A stretch of DNA of 64,000 bases from Actinomycetes bacterium (GTDB taxonomy: Bacteria; Actinomycetota; Acidimicrobiia; Acidimicrobiales; Acidimicrobiaceae), in NCBI GenBank assembly GCA_021826315.1, contig JAKAZZ010000003.1, forward strand, positions 20,373 to 84,372. Reading direction: 5' to 3'. This document shows, piece after piece, positions 1-9,863 of this stretch. Position 1 is the first letter of the stretch; every line of letters starts with the position of its first letter. The notes under the pieces are model-generated. The model had not been told where the DNA came from. It saw only the letters and a list, made by a program, of their open reading frames with translations, and ran no database searches. A program made the translations under genes and the position numbers.

Positions 1-404
1 ATAACGCTTGCAAAACCTTCGGCGACTTGGTCGCTTCGCCGCCCTAACCATCGCGCTCTGACGATATCTCCTCCCACCGTCGATGGGAGGAAGTTGCTAG
101 CAAAAAGTCCAACTAATTGAAGTTTAAATAGATCGCTAAATTTATTTTTTACCTTGAGGGCGTTGAGTGCGCCGCTCCACCTAAAAGCGGAAAGTGCGAT
201 GCCAGCCAGGGTCGCTAGAAATGCGATCGTAAGAAGTCCAAAGCCTCGTTGTCCGATTTGTCCGATCCAACCTAGGTGAACTTTGGTCGCTATGGTGAAA
301 AAAGTAATAATTGTGACGACGATACGCAGGTAACTGAAGGCTTTATGGCGATCGAAGTTTTTTGTAGTACCTGCCCTGAAAGCACCAAAGTCTCTTTGCA
401 TCAT
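1..404 (-). CDS. Lysylphosphatidylglycerol synthase TM region / UPF0104-like flippase-family membrane protein, N-terminal part (truncated by window edge)
   Basis: Reverse-strand translation MMQRDFGAFRAGTTKNFDRHKAFSYLRIVVTIITFFTIATKVHLGWIGQIGQRGFGLLTIAFLATLAGIALSAFRWSGALNALKVKNKFSDLFKLQLVGLFASNFLPSTVGGDIVRARWL runs open to base 1; FASNFLPSTVGGDIVRA resembles the family signature. Absent from the ORF track because it is truncated. Confidence 0.75.
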   Translation of the reverse strand, partial: MMQRDFGAFRAGTTKNFDRHKAFSYLRIVVTIITFFTIATKVHLGWIGQIGQRGFGLLTIAFLATLAGIALSAFRWSGALNALKVKNKFSDLFKLQLVGLFASNFLPSTVGGDIVRARWLGRRSDQVAEGFASV

Positions 405-620
405 TTGGTTGTCCCTCGGGTTGGTGGTTTCTTGAGATCGTCCGTTCTTGTTAGCTTAGGAAAACTTTCTCAACTTACCATTATATTCCAACTTCAGCTA
501 GTGGAGTTTCGCGGTATCGATACGCGGGTATCTGATAGCTTTTTAGTCGATCAAAAAGTAAGGTCGTTAACCGAGTAGGTTCGACTGTGTATACAAGAAC
601 CACAAAGCAGCGGAGGATTT

Positions 621-2012
621 ATGGTCGACGCAGACGTTGTAGAGCGAGTTTTGCGCGCCGCTCTAGTAAGTGGAGGTGACTTCGCTGAAGTTTTTGTTGA
701 GGAGAAGGCTACCTTTTCCGCAGCACTCGACGATGGAAGTGTTGAGGAGCTATCGTCCGGCGTAGCTCGTGGCGCGGGTATTCGAGTTCGCTTTGGAGAT
801 ACAACTGGCTTCGCCCACACCGCCGACCTTAGTGAGCGAGGCCTCGTACGAGCTGCTGAGGCGGCTTCAGCTGTTGCGCGTCGCAGTTCGTCTCCGTTGG
901 CCACCGTTGCACTTACGTCGCGCTTAGTATCGCCTGTTGATGTCGATTCGATTTTGGGTAGTTCAATTTCTAAAGATCGAAAAGTTGAGTTGCTTTTACG
1001 CCTTGATGCCGCAGCTCGGTCCACAGGAGCCTCAATTCGACAAGTGGGTGCCTCATATGGTGACTCCTTTCGGCGGTTTCTCGTTGCGAACTCCAATGGA
1101 ACGTTCGTAGAGGAAGAGCAGATTAGGACTAGGGTTTCGGTCTCGACTGTGGCCGTTGGCGACACTGGCATGCAGGGAGGTTACGAGACGGTCGCTCGAA
1201 CTATGGGCTTCGAACTCTTGGACGAAGTTGACCTTGAGGAACTCGCCAGAACGGCTGCGAACCGCGCAATAACAAAACTTTCAGCTCGCCCAGCCCCAAG
1301 CGGAAAGCTACCCGTTGTTCTAAATGGACGGGGCGGCGGAGTTCTATTTCACGAAGCCTGTGGCCATGGACTTGAGGCGGACCATATCGCTAAAAATTCT
1401 TCGGTCTACACCGGTAAGGTCGGAGATCAGGTTGCATCGCCACTCGTGACACTGCTCGATGATGGAACTTTTGGCAGGGAGTGGGGAACTTACCGTTATG
1501 ACGATGAAGGTAATCCTGCCAAGAGCAACGTTTTGATAAAAGACGGAGTACTTGTCGACTACATGTGGGATCAAAGCCAATCTGATAGGGCCGCGAGAGG
1601 TTCAAGTGGAAATGGTAGAAGACAAAGTTATGCTCACCTACCGATGGTAAGGATGACAAATACATATCTGACCGCTGGTGAGTCGAACCCTGAAGAGATA
1701 ATTGCCGACACTCAGTACGGAATCTACATCGCTCAATTAGGTGGTGGCCAAGTAAACACCGCTACGGGAGATTTCGTCTTTGGAATGACAGAGGCGTATT
1801 TGATAGAAAATGGCGAGATAACGGCGCCTTTACGTGAGGCAAATCTCATCGGGAACGGGCCAGAGGTTCTACGTAATATAGACGCAGTGGCGGATGACTT
1901 TTCAATAGTTCCAGGTACCTGTGGTAAGGACGGGCAGAGCGTCCCTGTTGGTTGCGGGCAACCGACCCTGCGGATTACTGAGGTAACGATCGGTGGTACC
2001 GCGAATGGATGA
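621..2012 (+). CDS. tldD: TldD/PmbA family metallopeptidase (TldD-like)
   Basis: 463 aa; HEACGHGLEADHIAKNSS motif and C-terminal GNGPEVLRNIDAVADDFSIVPGTCGKDGQSVPVGCGQPTLRI typical of TldD. Confidence 0.9.
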   Translation: MVDADVVERVLRAALVSGGDFAEVFVEEKATFSAALDDGSVEELSSGVARGAGIRVRFGDTTGFAHTADLSERGLVRAAEAASAVARRSSSPLATVALTSRLVSPVDVDSILGSSISKDRKVELLLRLDAAARSTGASIRQVGASYGDSFRRFLVANSNGTFVEEEQIRTRVSVSTVAVGDTGMQGGYETVARTMGFELLDEVDLEELARTAANRAITKLSARPAPSGKLPVVLNGRGGGVLFHEACGHGLEADHIAKNSSVYTGKVGDQVASPLVTLLDDGTFGREWGTYRYDDEGNPAKSNVLIKDGVLVDYMWDQSQSDRAARGSSGNGRRQSYAHLPMVRMTNTYLTAGESNPEEIIADTQYGIYIAQLGGGQVNTATGDFVFGMTEAYLIENGEITAPLREANLIGNGPEVLRNIDAVADDFSIVPGTCGKDGQSVPVGCGQPTLRITEVTIGGTANG

Positions 2013-3351
2013 TCTAGTAAAGGCCGCCAAATTTATAACTTCCGCGATGGTCGAAGGCGAGGCGATGGAGGCCTTTATCCTCTCCGAGCGTGAAGTCGCG
2101 ATCCGTATTTATGAACTTGAGATAGAGTCATTGACCACCGCCGAGTCATCGGGTGTTGGTATCAGAGTCGTGCGCGACGGACGAACTGGCATCTCGTACG
2201 CAGGCACATTAGATCGCGATTCCATAGCTAAAGCGATCGAAGAGGCGAGAGACAACTCTCGCTTTGGGACTCCAGACGAGTTTGCAGGAGTCGCTGAACC
2301 TGATGGAGTCGAACCTCCAATGATGTCGTCGCAGTGGTCGCATGAACTTCTTACTACTCCAATGGAAAAAAAGATCGAATTGGCACGCGACCTAGAAAGG
2401 CTTACACGAAGATTCGATAAGCGAATTCGGTCGCTCAACTCGTCTAACTACGGTGAGAGTGCTTTTGCGAGTGCAATAATCAACAGCAATGGAATCGAAC
2501 GCTACAGCGAAGCGACCTACTGCTGGGCCTATGCTCACGCCCTCGCTGGCGAAGGCGATGAAAGCCAGAGTGGGTTTGGAATGAGTGCCGCAAAGAACTT
2601 CGCCGAGATAGACATTGAATTTGCTGCGAACGAGGCTGCATCAAAGGCGACTCGCATGCTAGGAGCGCGAAAGCCCAATTCAATGCGTACCATGGTGATC
2701 TTTGAGCCTGAAGTTTCCCGCTCATTTACCTCCATTGTCGCAGGAACACTGTCTGCTGAGAGGGTACAAAAAGGCAGAAGTCTCTTCGCCAATCGCATTG
2801 GAGAGGGTGTTGCTAGTACCAAGCTCACTCTGGTGGATGACCCAACCGACGAGCGGTTCTTCTCAGCGGTACCAATCGATGACGAAGGTCTCGCTTCTAG
2901 GCGTAACGTCATGATCGAAAATGGTGAGCTAAAAGGGTACTTCTACGACTCATACACCGGCCGTAAAGCTGGTGTACGGTCGACTGGCTCCGGTAATCGG
3001 GGCGGAATTGCTGGATCTAGCGCACCGGGACCACGAGGGTGTTACTTTGAGCCAGGAACGACAAGTCGTGAGGCCCTTATTGAATCCGTGGACTCGGCGA
3101 TTCTTATTCAATCGATCTCGGGCGTCCATTCGGGAGTAAATCCAATAAGTGGCGATTTCTCGGTAGGCGCCGAAGGAGTAGTCATTTCAAAGGGCGAACT
3201 CGGAGAGCCTATCAAGGAGTTCACGATCTCTTCAACGATTCAAAAGATGCTCGGTGACATTCATGAAGTTGCTTCCGACCTAACTTTCCGGCTTGGATCT
3301 GCAGCTGGAATGACATTAGCTATTCAAGACGTAAGCGTAAGTGGCAACTGA
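2005..3351 (+). CDS. TldD/PmbA family protein (TldE/PmbA-like)
   Basis: MDDLVKAAKFITSAM..; TldE-like C-terminus (SGVNPISGDFSVGAEGVVISKGELGEPIKEFTIS). ATG at 2005 overlaps the tldD stop; the ORF track extends to an upstream GTG at 1993. Confidence 0.85.
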   Translation: MDDLVKAAKFITSAMVEGEAMEAFILSEREVAIRIYELEIESLTTAESSGVGIRVVRDGRTGISYAGTLDRDSIAKAIEEARDNSRFGTPDEFAGVAEPDGVEPPMMSSQWSHELLTTPMEKKIELARDLERLTRRFDKRIRSLNSSNYGESAFASAIINSNGIERYSEATYCWAYAHALAGEGDESQSGFGMSAAKNFAEIDIEFAANEAASKATRMLGARKPNSMRTMVIFEPEVSRSFTSIVAGTLSAERVQKGRSLFANRIGEGVASTKLTLVDDPTDERFFSAVPIDDEGLASRRNVMIENGELKGYFYDSYTGRKAGVRSTGSGNRGGIAGSSAPGPRGCYFEPGTTSREALIESVDSAILIQSISGVHSGVNPISGDFSVGAEGVVISKGELGEPIKEFTISSTIQKMLGDIHEVASDLTFRLGSAAGMTLAIQDVSVSGN

Positions 3352-3360
3352 TTATTTCGC

Positions 3361-4023
3361 ATGAAGTTAGACCTCCACACTCACACGTATATGAGCGGTG
3401 ACTCAAGCACGACCTTTGATGAGTATATCGCTGCTCTTGCGCGTAGTGAAATGGACATCGTAGCAGTGACGGATCACTTACGGATCGACGGTGCTCTCCA
3501 ATTGAAACAAAGTCTTCCGGGCAAGGTGATAGTGGGTCAAGAGTTCCGATGTGACCTCGGAGAAGTCATTGGCTTATTTTTGACCGAATCTATACCGCCA
3601 CTCCTCTCTTTCGGCGATGCTGTGCAACGTATCAAGGATCAGGGGGGATTGGTGATGATTCCTCACCCCAACGACCTCGTGCGTGTCTCGATTAACCTCG
3701 AAGATGTTGAGACCTTTGCCTCTCAGGGGTTGATAGACATCATTGAAATTGGCAACTCTAAGTCAAAGCCCGATGGAGTCTGTGAAGGGGCCCTTCATTT
3801 CGCTGAGGTTTTTTCGATTGCAGCAGTTTCGAACTCTGATTCTCACGTTGAAGAGGCGATAGGATCTTCTTTTACCGAAACGACATCCGCGGTCGACTGT
3901 GGCGATCCAACGTCACTCTTGGAGGCGTTGAAGGGTTCATTTACCAAAATCTCATACTTTGATCCCCCGCGAAGGTGGAAAAGTAGGGTAGTGCCCTCTA
4001 GCACAAATTCTTCATTTAAGTGA
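3361..4023 (+). CDS. PHP domain-containing metal-dependent phosphoesterase
   Basis: MKLDLHTHTYMSGDSS, AVTDH, IPHPND and SNSDSH motifs. Confidence 0.82.
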   Translation: MKLDLHTHTYMSGDSSTTFDEYIAALARSEMDIVAVTDHLRIDGALQLKQSLPGKVIVGQEFRCDLGEVIGLFLTESIPPLLSFGDAVQRIKDQGGLVMIPHPNDLVRVSINLEDVETFASQGLIDIIEIGNSKSKPDGVCEGALHFAEVFSIAAVSNSDSHVEEAIGSSFTETTSAVDCGDPTSLLEALKGSFTKISYFDPPRRWKSRVVPSSTNSSFK

Positions 4024-4193
4024 GTTTGAGTTACATTTTTGTTTCTAAAGAACGATTTTAAGACAGTTCAGCGTTAGCGTTTTTAACGAACTGTGTTGCA
4101 CGGGTCGTTGGGTGTCATTTACGCTCAATGCGAGCTATGCAATTGCAGACCTCTTGAATTTGTGTAACAAAACGATATGAGTGAGGTAATGAC

Positions 4194-5426
4194 GTGGCAA
4201 AAGTAGTAATTGTAGGTGCGGGATTTGCCGGATTAGCGGCGATGAGTACCCTCTCAGATGCCGGAGTCGATGTGACATTGGTCGACCGTCACAACTTTGC
4301 GACTTTTCAACCACTTCTATATCAAGTCGCAACTGCGGGGCTCAATCCAGGAGACGTCGCTTTTCCAGTGCGAACCCTACTTAGAAAGCGTAAGGGAGTA
4401 ACTTTCAGGCAGGGCATCCTAAGCGGAATTGATTCGGCGGCCAATGAAATTGCCTTAGTTGATGGTGGTCGGATTCCTTACGACTACCTCATTCTTGCTA
4501 TGGGAGCTACAACCAATTTCTTTAATGTTCCTGGAGCAGAAGAGAATTGCCATGCGATCTACACCCTCGATGAGGCCCTAGCGGTTCGTAATAAGGTTTT
4601 CTCCCTCTTTGAGAGGGCAGCTTCTAGGGGTCCGCGCGATAATACCCTCACGACTGTTGTCATCGGCGGAGGAGCTACAGGCGTTGAAATGGCTGGGGCA
4701 CTTGCCGAATTGAAGCTTCGCGCTTTTCGCACTGACTATCCAGCGCTAGATCCTGCCCAAGCAAGAGTCATTCTTATTGAGGCCCAAGACCGTCTATTAG
4801 GAGCTTTTTCTCCGGAGCTTTCCAAGTATGCCTCGGCGGAACTCAAAGGCAGGGGAGTTGAAGTATATCTAAATACCGTAGTTGAAGGCGTTACTCCAGA
4901 AGGGGTGCAACTCAAGGGCGGCAATTTTATCGATTCGCACCTGGTCATTTGGAGTGCAGGCGTAGGGGTGTCAAAGCAATTTGCGGAGCTTGGTTTGCCC
5001 CAGCATCGAAATGGTCGTTTTGAAGTCGGTGGCGATCTAAGAGTAAAAGGTCACGACAACATCTTTGCAGTTGGCGACGTTGCCGGCGGCATCTTAAGCG
5101 AAGGACAGCTCTTGCCTCAGTTGGCACAACCGGCTATCCAGACTGGAAGTTGCGCCGCTGAAAGCATAAAGTCCCTTATCAGCGGTGGTGCTACTAAGAC
5201 CTTTCACTACAAAGATAAGGGGACTATGGCAACCATCGGGCGTAATGCTGCGGTGGCAGAATTGACTGGTGGAATGAAACTCACAGGCACGACGGCTTGG
5301 GTAGCTTGGCTTGCCTTGCACCTTATGACCCTTTTGGGAGTGCGCAATCGACTGTCAGTTCTGCTTAACTGGTCATGGCACTACATCTCCTGGGGTCGAG
5401 GACCTCGAGTAATCCTCGGAGGGTAA
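4194..5426 (+). CDS. ndh: Type II NADH dehydrogenase / NAD(P)/FAD-dependent oxidoreductase
   Basis: VVIVGAGFAGLAA, VVIGGGATGVEMAGALAEL, NIFAVGDVAG; C-terminal LLNWSWHYISWGRGPRVI typical of NDH-2. Confidence 0.9.
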   Translation: MAKVVIVGAGFAGLAAMSTLSDAGVDVTLVDRHNFATFQPLLYQVATAGLNPGDVAFPVRTLLRKRKGVTFRQGILSGIDSAANEIALVDGGRIPYDYLILAMGATTNFFNVPGAEENCHAIYTLDEALAVRNKVFSLFERAASRGPRDNTLTTVVIGGGATGVEMAGALAELKLRAFRTDYPALDPAQARVILIEAQDRLLGAFSPELSKYASAELKGRGVEVYLNTVVEGVTPEGVQLKGGNFIDSHLVIWSAGVGVSKQFAELGLPQHRNGRFEVGGDLRVKGHDNIFAVGDVAGGILSEGQLLPQLAQPAIQTGSCAAESIKSLISGGATKTFHYKDKGTMATIGRNAAVAELTGGMKLTGTTAWVAWLALHLMTLLGVRNRLSVLLNWSWHYISWGRGPRVILGG

Positions 5427-5427
5427 G

Positions 5428-5742
5428 TTAACCAGCGGCAGGCGTTGGAGTAGCGGCTGGGGTTGTCGATGCGGGGGCCTCAGTTGCAGGTTTAGCCGTT
5501 TCGCTTGGAGCAGCTGGAGCGGATTCTGCGGTTGTGCTCGTAGGCGTTACAGTCGACGTAGATGACGACCTCGAATCGGTTTTATAAAAGCCACTTCCCT
5601 TGAAGGTTATGCCTATATTTCCGAAGACCTTTCTTAGTTCGCCGCCGCATTTTTCGCATATGGTAAGAGGATCATCTGAGAAGCTCTGTTGTACCTCGAA
5701 GTTGTAAGAACACGACTTACATATGTACTCGTAACGAGGCAT
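5428..5742 (-). CDS. FmdB-family zinc ribbon protein with Ala/Pro/Thr-rich tail
   Basis: MPRYEYICKSCSYNFEVQQSFSDDPLTICEKCGGELRKVFGNIGITFKGSGFYKTD is an FmdB zinc ribbon; low-complexity C-terminus. Confidence 0.88.
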   Translation of the reverse strand: MPRYEYICKSCSYNFEVQQSFSDDPLTICEKCGGELRKVFGNIGITFKGSGFYKTDSRSSSTSTVTPTSTTAESAPAAPSETAKPATEAPASTTPAATPTPAAG

Positions 5743-5955
5743 GGTAACTCCTAGTTTTTAGCACTCAATACTTTCGACTGCTAATTTTACCACCGCTAAC
5801 GTTGAGAGTGTGCATGCGATTAGGTCAGTGGCAGTATGTCTGTGCCGCTAAATGAAAAAACTAATGATTTATTAATCCAAAGATTGGCTCAGCGATAGGA
5901 AATGAGTGTTGAATTGTAGTAACGAGTGTGGACTCAAGAGCCGGAGGTCTTTCAG

Positions 5956-6903
5956 GTGAATAAGGTAAGAAAAGCGGTCATACCTGCTGCTGGATTGGGT
6001 ACCCGATTTCTCCCCGCCACTAAAGCACAGCCGAAGGAGATGCTGCCGGTGGTCGATAAGCCGGCCATTCAATACGTTGTAGAAGAGGCTATCGCGGCAG
6101 GTCTTGACGACATCTTGATAGTCACCGGTAGGTCAAAAAGATCAATCGAAGACCACTTCGACAGGTCCTTTGAGTTGGAACACTATTTGATCAACGGAAA
6201 CAAAGAGGCAGAACTCGAAGAGATTCGAGCCATTAGCAGGCTTGCTGAGATACATTATGTTCGCCAAGGGGAACCTAAAGGCCTAGGTCATGCAGTGGCT
6301 GCGGCGAAGTCCCATGTTGGAAATGAGCCGTTCGTGGTACTGCTCGCCGATGACGTTGCAGTTTCGCACTCGACTCTACTTCCTGACATGCTAGATCAGT
6401 ATTACCGTAACGGTCGATCCGTGATTGCAGTACGTGAGGTCCCGCTGAGTGAAATTCACCTTTATGGATGTGTCGATCCCGAATACATCTCTCCCACTTT
6501 CGCGAGAGTTTCGCGGATCATTGAAAAGCCGTCGATTGGAGAGGCTCCTTCAAACTTGGCGGTAACCGGTCGATATATCTTTACTCCCGAGATATTTGAG
6601 GCTATTGAGAGGACGTCCGTCGGTAAAAACAGCGAGATTCAACTCACCGATGCCATCTCCCTACTTCTAGAAAAGCAAGCAATTTTTGCCTTGGTGACAA
6701 ATGAAGTTCGCTATGACATTGGTAACAAAATCGACTTTTTGAGAGCAACCGTAGAGACCGCTCTCAATCGAGAAGATCTTGGGGCAGTATTTCGTGAGGT
6801 TTTAGCCGAAATTGTTTTGGCCGATGAGCGTTTGGCCAAATTGTGTGCGACTGGGTTGCGTGAGGCAAGCGATGTCGATGGATTTACTCCACATTCGAGG
6901 TAG
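5956..6903 (+). CDS. galU: UTP--glucose-1-phosphate uridylyltransferase
   Basis: KAVIPAAGLGTRFLPATKAQPKEMLPVVDKPAIQYVVEEA; GTG at 5956 preceded by GGAGGT at 5943-5948. Confidence 0.95.
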   Translation: MNKVRKAVIPAAGLGTRFLPATKAQPKEMLPVVDKPAIQYVVEEAIAAGLDDILIVTGRSKRSIEDHFDRSFELEHYLINGNKEAELEEIRAISRLAEIHYVRQGEPKGLGHAVAAAKSHVGNEPFVVLLADDVAVSHSTLLPDMLDQYYRNGRSVIAVREVPLSEIHLYGCVDPEYISPTFARVSRIIEKPSIGEAPSNLAVTGRYIFTPEIFEAIERTSVGKNSEIQLTDAISLLLEKQAIFALVTNEVRYDIGNKIDFLRATVETALNREDLGAVFREVLAEIVLADERLAKLCATGLREASDVDGFTPHSR

Positions 6904-6954
6904 TTGAATATTTCGACTTCGCTACTTTGGCGAGATCGCTTAAGATCTAGATAT

Positions 6955-8181
6955 ATGATTTCTCTTTCTGAAGCTCAGGAGTTTGTCCTTTCAAAGGTCG
7001 AACGAAAGCGAGCCATAGCAACACCAATTGGTAAGGCACTCGGCCTAGTGGCCTCTGGTGATGTGGTCTCGAATATAAACATTCCTCCATTCGATAACAC
7101 GGCGGTCGATGGATTTGCTGTTGATTCGCACGCGCTCGATCTGATAACGCGAGATGGCGCTGTTACATTGACTGTCATAGGCACAGTCGCTGCTGGCGAC
7201 GGGGTCTCGAGAGAGATACCACAGGGGGGTACCTTTCGAATTATGACTGGCGCTAGAACGCCCTCTAATACCGCAGCGGTTGTAATGGTCGAAGACTCAG
7301 CTGAGGTCGAAGGAGACAAAGTTCGCCTTGAAGGGTCGCTCGCGTCTGGAAGTAATATCCGTCGAAGAGGATCTGACATTGGCGTAGGCGACGTCGTTGT
7401 TCCAGAAGGAACGATTCTGAACGCAAGCCACATCGGAACACTTGCTTCTATAGGTCTCGTAAGGGTTCCAGTTTTCCGCCGTCTTCGCGTTGGAGTTTTG
7501 TCCACCGGTGATGAGTTAAAAGATGGTGGCGAGGAGCTAATGGAGGGCCAGATTTATGACTCCAATCGCTATAGCCTCATAGCGGCGCTTTCACAGTCGG
7601 GCGTTGAAGTTGTGGATTTAGGGATCATCGGTGATGACGCAGATCTGATCAGAGAGGCATTAGCTAAGGCCGCGAACGAATTTGACGCTATTGCTACTTC
7701 GGGGGGAGTAAGCGTTGGTGACTTTGACTTTACCAAGGCGATCGTCCAAGAGCTCTCCCTGGGCAACGCTCGGTGGATGCAGATTGCAATAAGGCCGGCA
7801 AAGCCTTTCGCATTTGGAGTTCTAAATGGTGCCGCATTTTTTGGGCTGCCGGGCAACCCGGTCTCTGCATTGGTTAGCTTTGAACTGTTGATGAAGCCAG
7901 CGCTGGCAAAGATGGCGGGTAAATCCCGACAGATGCCTCAATTTATAGGTGCCGTAGCGCAATATAGTTATAAAAGATCGATAGATGGAAAGACTCACTA
8001 CATTCGAGGTGTTATAAGTATCAATGACGATCAGATGACGGTAACGCCATTGCCGAAGCAGTCGTCACACAACTTGAATGAAATGTCGCAATCGAACTGC
8101 CTTATTGAAGTTCCTGATTCGGAAGGGTTCGAAGCAGGCGAAACAGTGCGTGTTCTCCTGAACTCAAGTGTTTGGATGTAA
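6955..8181 (+). CDS. moeA: Molybdopterin molybdotransferase MoeA
   Basis: FDNTAVDGFAVD, RIMTGARTPSNTAAVVMVED, STGDELKDGGEEL, GLPGNPVSALVSFELL; ATG at 6955 likely (ORF track opens at TTG 6904). Confidence 0.92.
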   Translation: MISLSEAQEFVLSKVERKRAIATPIGKALGLVASGDVVSNINIPPFDNTAVDGFAVDSHALDLITRDGAVTLTVIGTVAAGDGVSREIPQGGTFRIMTGARTPSNTAAVVMVEDSAEVEGDKVRLEGSLASGSNIRRRGSDIGVGDVVVPEGTILNASHIGTLASIGLVRVPVFRRLRVGVLSTGDELKDGGEELMEGQIYDSNRYSLIAALSQSGVEVVDLGIIGDDADLIREALAKAANEFDAIATSGGVSVGDFDFTKAIVQELSLGNARWMQIAIRPAKPFAFGVLNGAAFFGLPGNPVSALVSFELLMKPALAKMAGKSRQMPQFIGAVAQYSYKRSIDGKTHYIRGVISINDDQMTVTPLPKQSSHNLNEMSQSNCLIEVPDSEGFEAGETVRVLLNSSVWM

Positions 8182-8222
8182 GCTTTAGGCGCCTCTGTTA
8201 CAGAAGCCATTGGATGGTCTTG

Positions 8223-9218
8223 ATGGAATTAGTAGACAATTATGGACGAAGAGTTCGCGATCTGCGAATCTCTATAACCGACAGGTGCAACTTTAGGTGT
8301 CAATATTGCATGCCCGCTGAGGGGATGCAATGGGTTCCGAGGGACGAGATACTGTCGTTCGAAGAGATCGAGAGATTAGCTCGCTTGGTAGTCGATCGGT
8401 ACGACTTTACCGGAATACGATTGACGGGCGGTGAACCGACGATGCGGTCGCAACTCGTACGGTTAGTCGAGAGGCTAGCGTCGATACGACGTCATAACGG
8501 CGAGGCTATCGACCTAGCAATGACCACGAATGGAGCGACTCTATCTCATCAAGCAAATGATCTAAAGGCTGCTGGCCTCGGACGACTGAATATTTCGCTC
8601 GATACCTTGAGTCGTGATCGTTTCGCTGAGATGACTCGGCGCGATCAATTTGACAAAGTGATTGAGGGAATTAGAGCTGCTCAAGCAGCGGGTTTTTCGA
8701 AGTTGAAGATTAACACAGTCGTCATGAGGGGTCATAATGACGGCGAGATTTTGGACTTCATTGAGTTTGGTAGAAAAAATCTTCTGAATATTAGGTTTAT
8801 TGAGTTCATGCCACTTGATGGCGATGACATTTGGAATAACGATCTTGTAGTTCCGTCTGATGAGATTGTGGATCAGATCTCCGCAAACTACGAGCTCGTC
8901 CAGATCGACAACGGATCTGATCCTGCTTCGAGGTACGTCTTTGCCGACATGGATTTGGAGTTTGGAGTAATTCCAACTGTGACCAAGCCGTTCTGCGAGT
9001 CCTGTGATCGAATCCGGTTGACGGCTGAAGGACAACTTCGAAATTGCCTCTTCTCGGTAGAAGAGTATGACCTAAGAAAGCTACTTCGTAATGAAGGTAG
9101 CGATGAAGAGATACTCGCCGTGATCGAACGAGCGGTCGGGGATAAATGGCGTGGCCACTCTATTGGAAACGTCAATTTTCTAAGACCTAAGAGAAGTATG
9201 AGCCAGATTGGCGGCTAA
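8223..9218 (+). CDS. moaA: GTP 3',8-cyclase MoaA (radical SAM)
   Basis: RVRDLRISITDRCNFRCQYCMP, RLTGGEP, FCESCDRIRLTAEGQLRNCLF. Confidence 0.94.
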   Translation: MELVDNYGRRVRDLRISITDRCNFRCQYCMPAEGMQWVPRDEILSFEEIERLARLVVDRYDFTGIRLTGGEPTMRSQLVRLVERLASIRRHNGEAIDLAMTTNGATLSHQANDLKAAGLGRLNISLDTLSRDRFAEMTRRDQFDKVIEGIRAAQAAGFSKLKINTVVMRGHNDGEILDFIEFGRKNLLNIRFIEFMPLDGDDIWNNDLVVPSDEIVDQISANYELVQIDNGSDPASRYVFADMDLEFGVIPTVTKPFCESCDRIRLTAEGQLRNCLFSVEEYDLRKLLRNEGSDEEILAVIERAVGDKWRGHSIGNVNFLRPKRSMSQIGG

Positions 9219-9235
9219 AGGTTACTTTTAGCCGC
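9211..9235 (+). terminator. Hairpin at the end of moaA
   Basis: 9-bp inverted repeat GCGGCTAAA / TTTAGCCGC at the moaA stop codon; weak T-tract. Confidence 0.5.
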
Positions 9236-9258
9236 ATTTATCATCTAGTGTTTAAGTT

Positions 9259-9765
9259 ATGTCTGATTCAGGATTAACACATCTAGATCCACTTGGTCGC
9301 GCCAGGATGGTTGACGTCACCCCTAAAGAGCCTACGCACCGTCGTGCCGTCGCTCGCTGCAGGGTTGTCATGAAACCTGAGACGACAGCCAAGGTGGCAA
9401 ATAACGCCATCAACAAGGGTGACGTGCTAGGTGCAGCACGAATCGCAGGAATCCAAGCAGCCAAGCGAACCTCAGATTTGATACCGCTGTGCCATCCACT
9501 TTTGGTCGGTTCAGTCTATGTCAACTTCCAAATCGGCGACGACTACGTAGATATAGAGGCGCAAGTCGAAACAGTTGACAGAACCGGCGTCGAGATGGAG
9601 GCGCTTACATGTTGCTCCGTTGCTGCGCTTACGATTTACGACATGTGTAAGTCAATCGATCGCACGATGACGGTCACCGATCTAGCCCTTTGGGAGAAAA
9701 TTGGTGGAAAATCGGGCGTTTGGAAGCGTCCCGGCCACGAGAATTTGGAAGAACCTCTCTTCTAA
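9259..9765 (+). CDS. moaC: Cyclic pyranopterin monophosphate synthase MoaC
   Basis: LTHLDPLGRARMVDVTPKEPTHRRAVARC, LIPLCHPL, GVEMEALTCCSVAALTIYDMCKSID. Confidence 0.95.
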   Translation: MSDSGLTHLDPLGRARMVDVTPKEPTHRRAVARCRVVMKPETTAKVANNAINKGDVLGAARIAGIQAAKRTSDLIPLCHPLLVGSVYVNFQIGDDYVDIEAQVETVDRTGVEMEALTCCSVAALTIYDMCKSIDRTMTVTDLALWEKIGGKSGVWKRPGHENLEEPLF

Positions 9766-9863
9766 GTGGGTCTATTGACCGTGAGAAACTAATCTTTAAG
9801 GCTGTGTAAAAGTGCACTGACTCGCGCTGCGGTCAATGCTTCTACTCCAAAAGAGGTTTTGTT

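Noticed and set aside
276-578. 100-aa plus-strand ORF
   Set aside because: Antisense to the truncated membrane protein, which has a recognisable family signature; composition not protein-like.
551-1171. 206-aa minus-strand ORF opposite tldD
   Set aside because: Ser/Arg/Thr-rich translation typical of a shadow frame opposite a real gene.
6975-7505. 176-aa minus-strand ORF opposite moeA
   Set aside because: Shadow ORF of a confidently identified gene.
8562-9035. 157-aa minus-strand ORF opposite moaA
   Set aside because: Antisense to the MoaA catalytic and C-terminal region; no recognisable domain.
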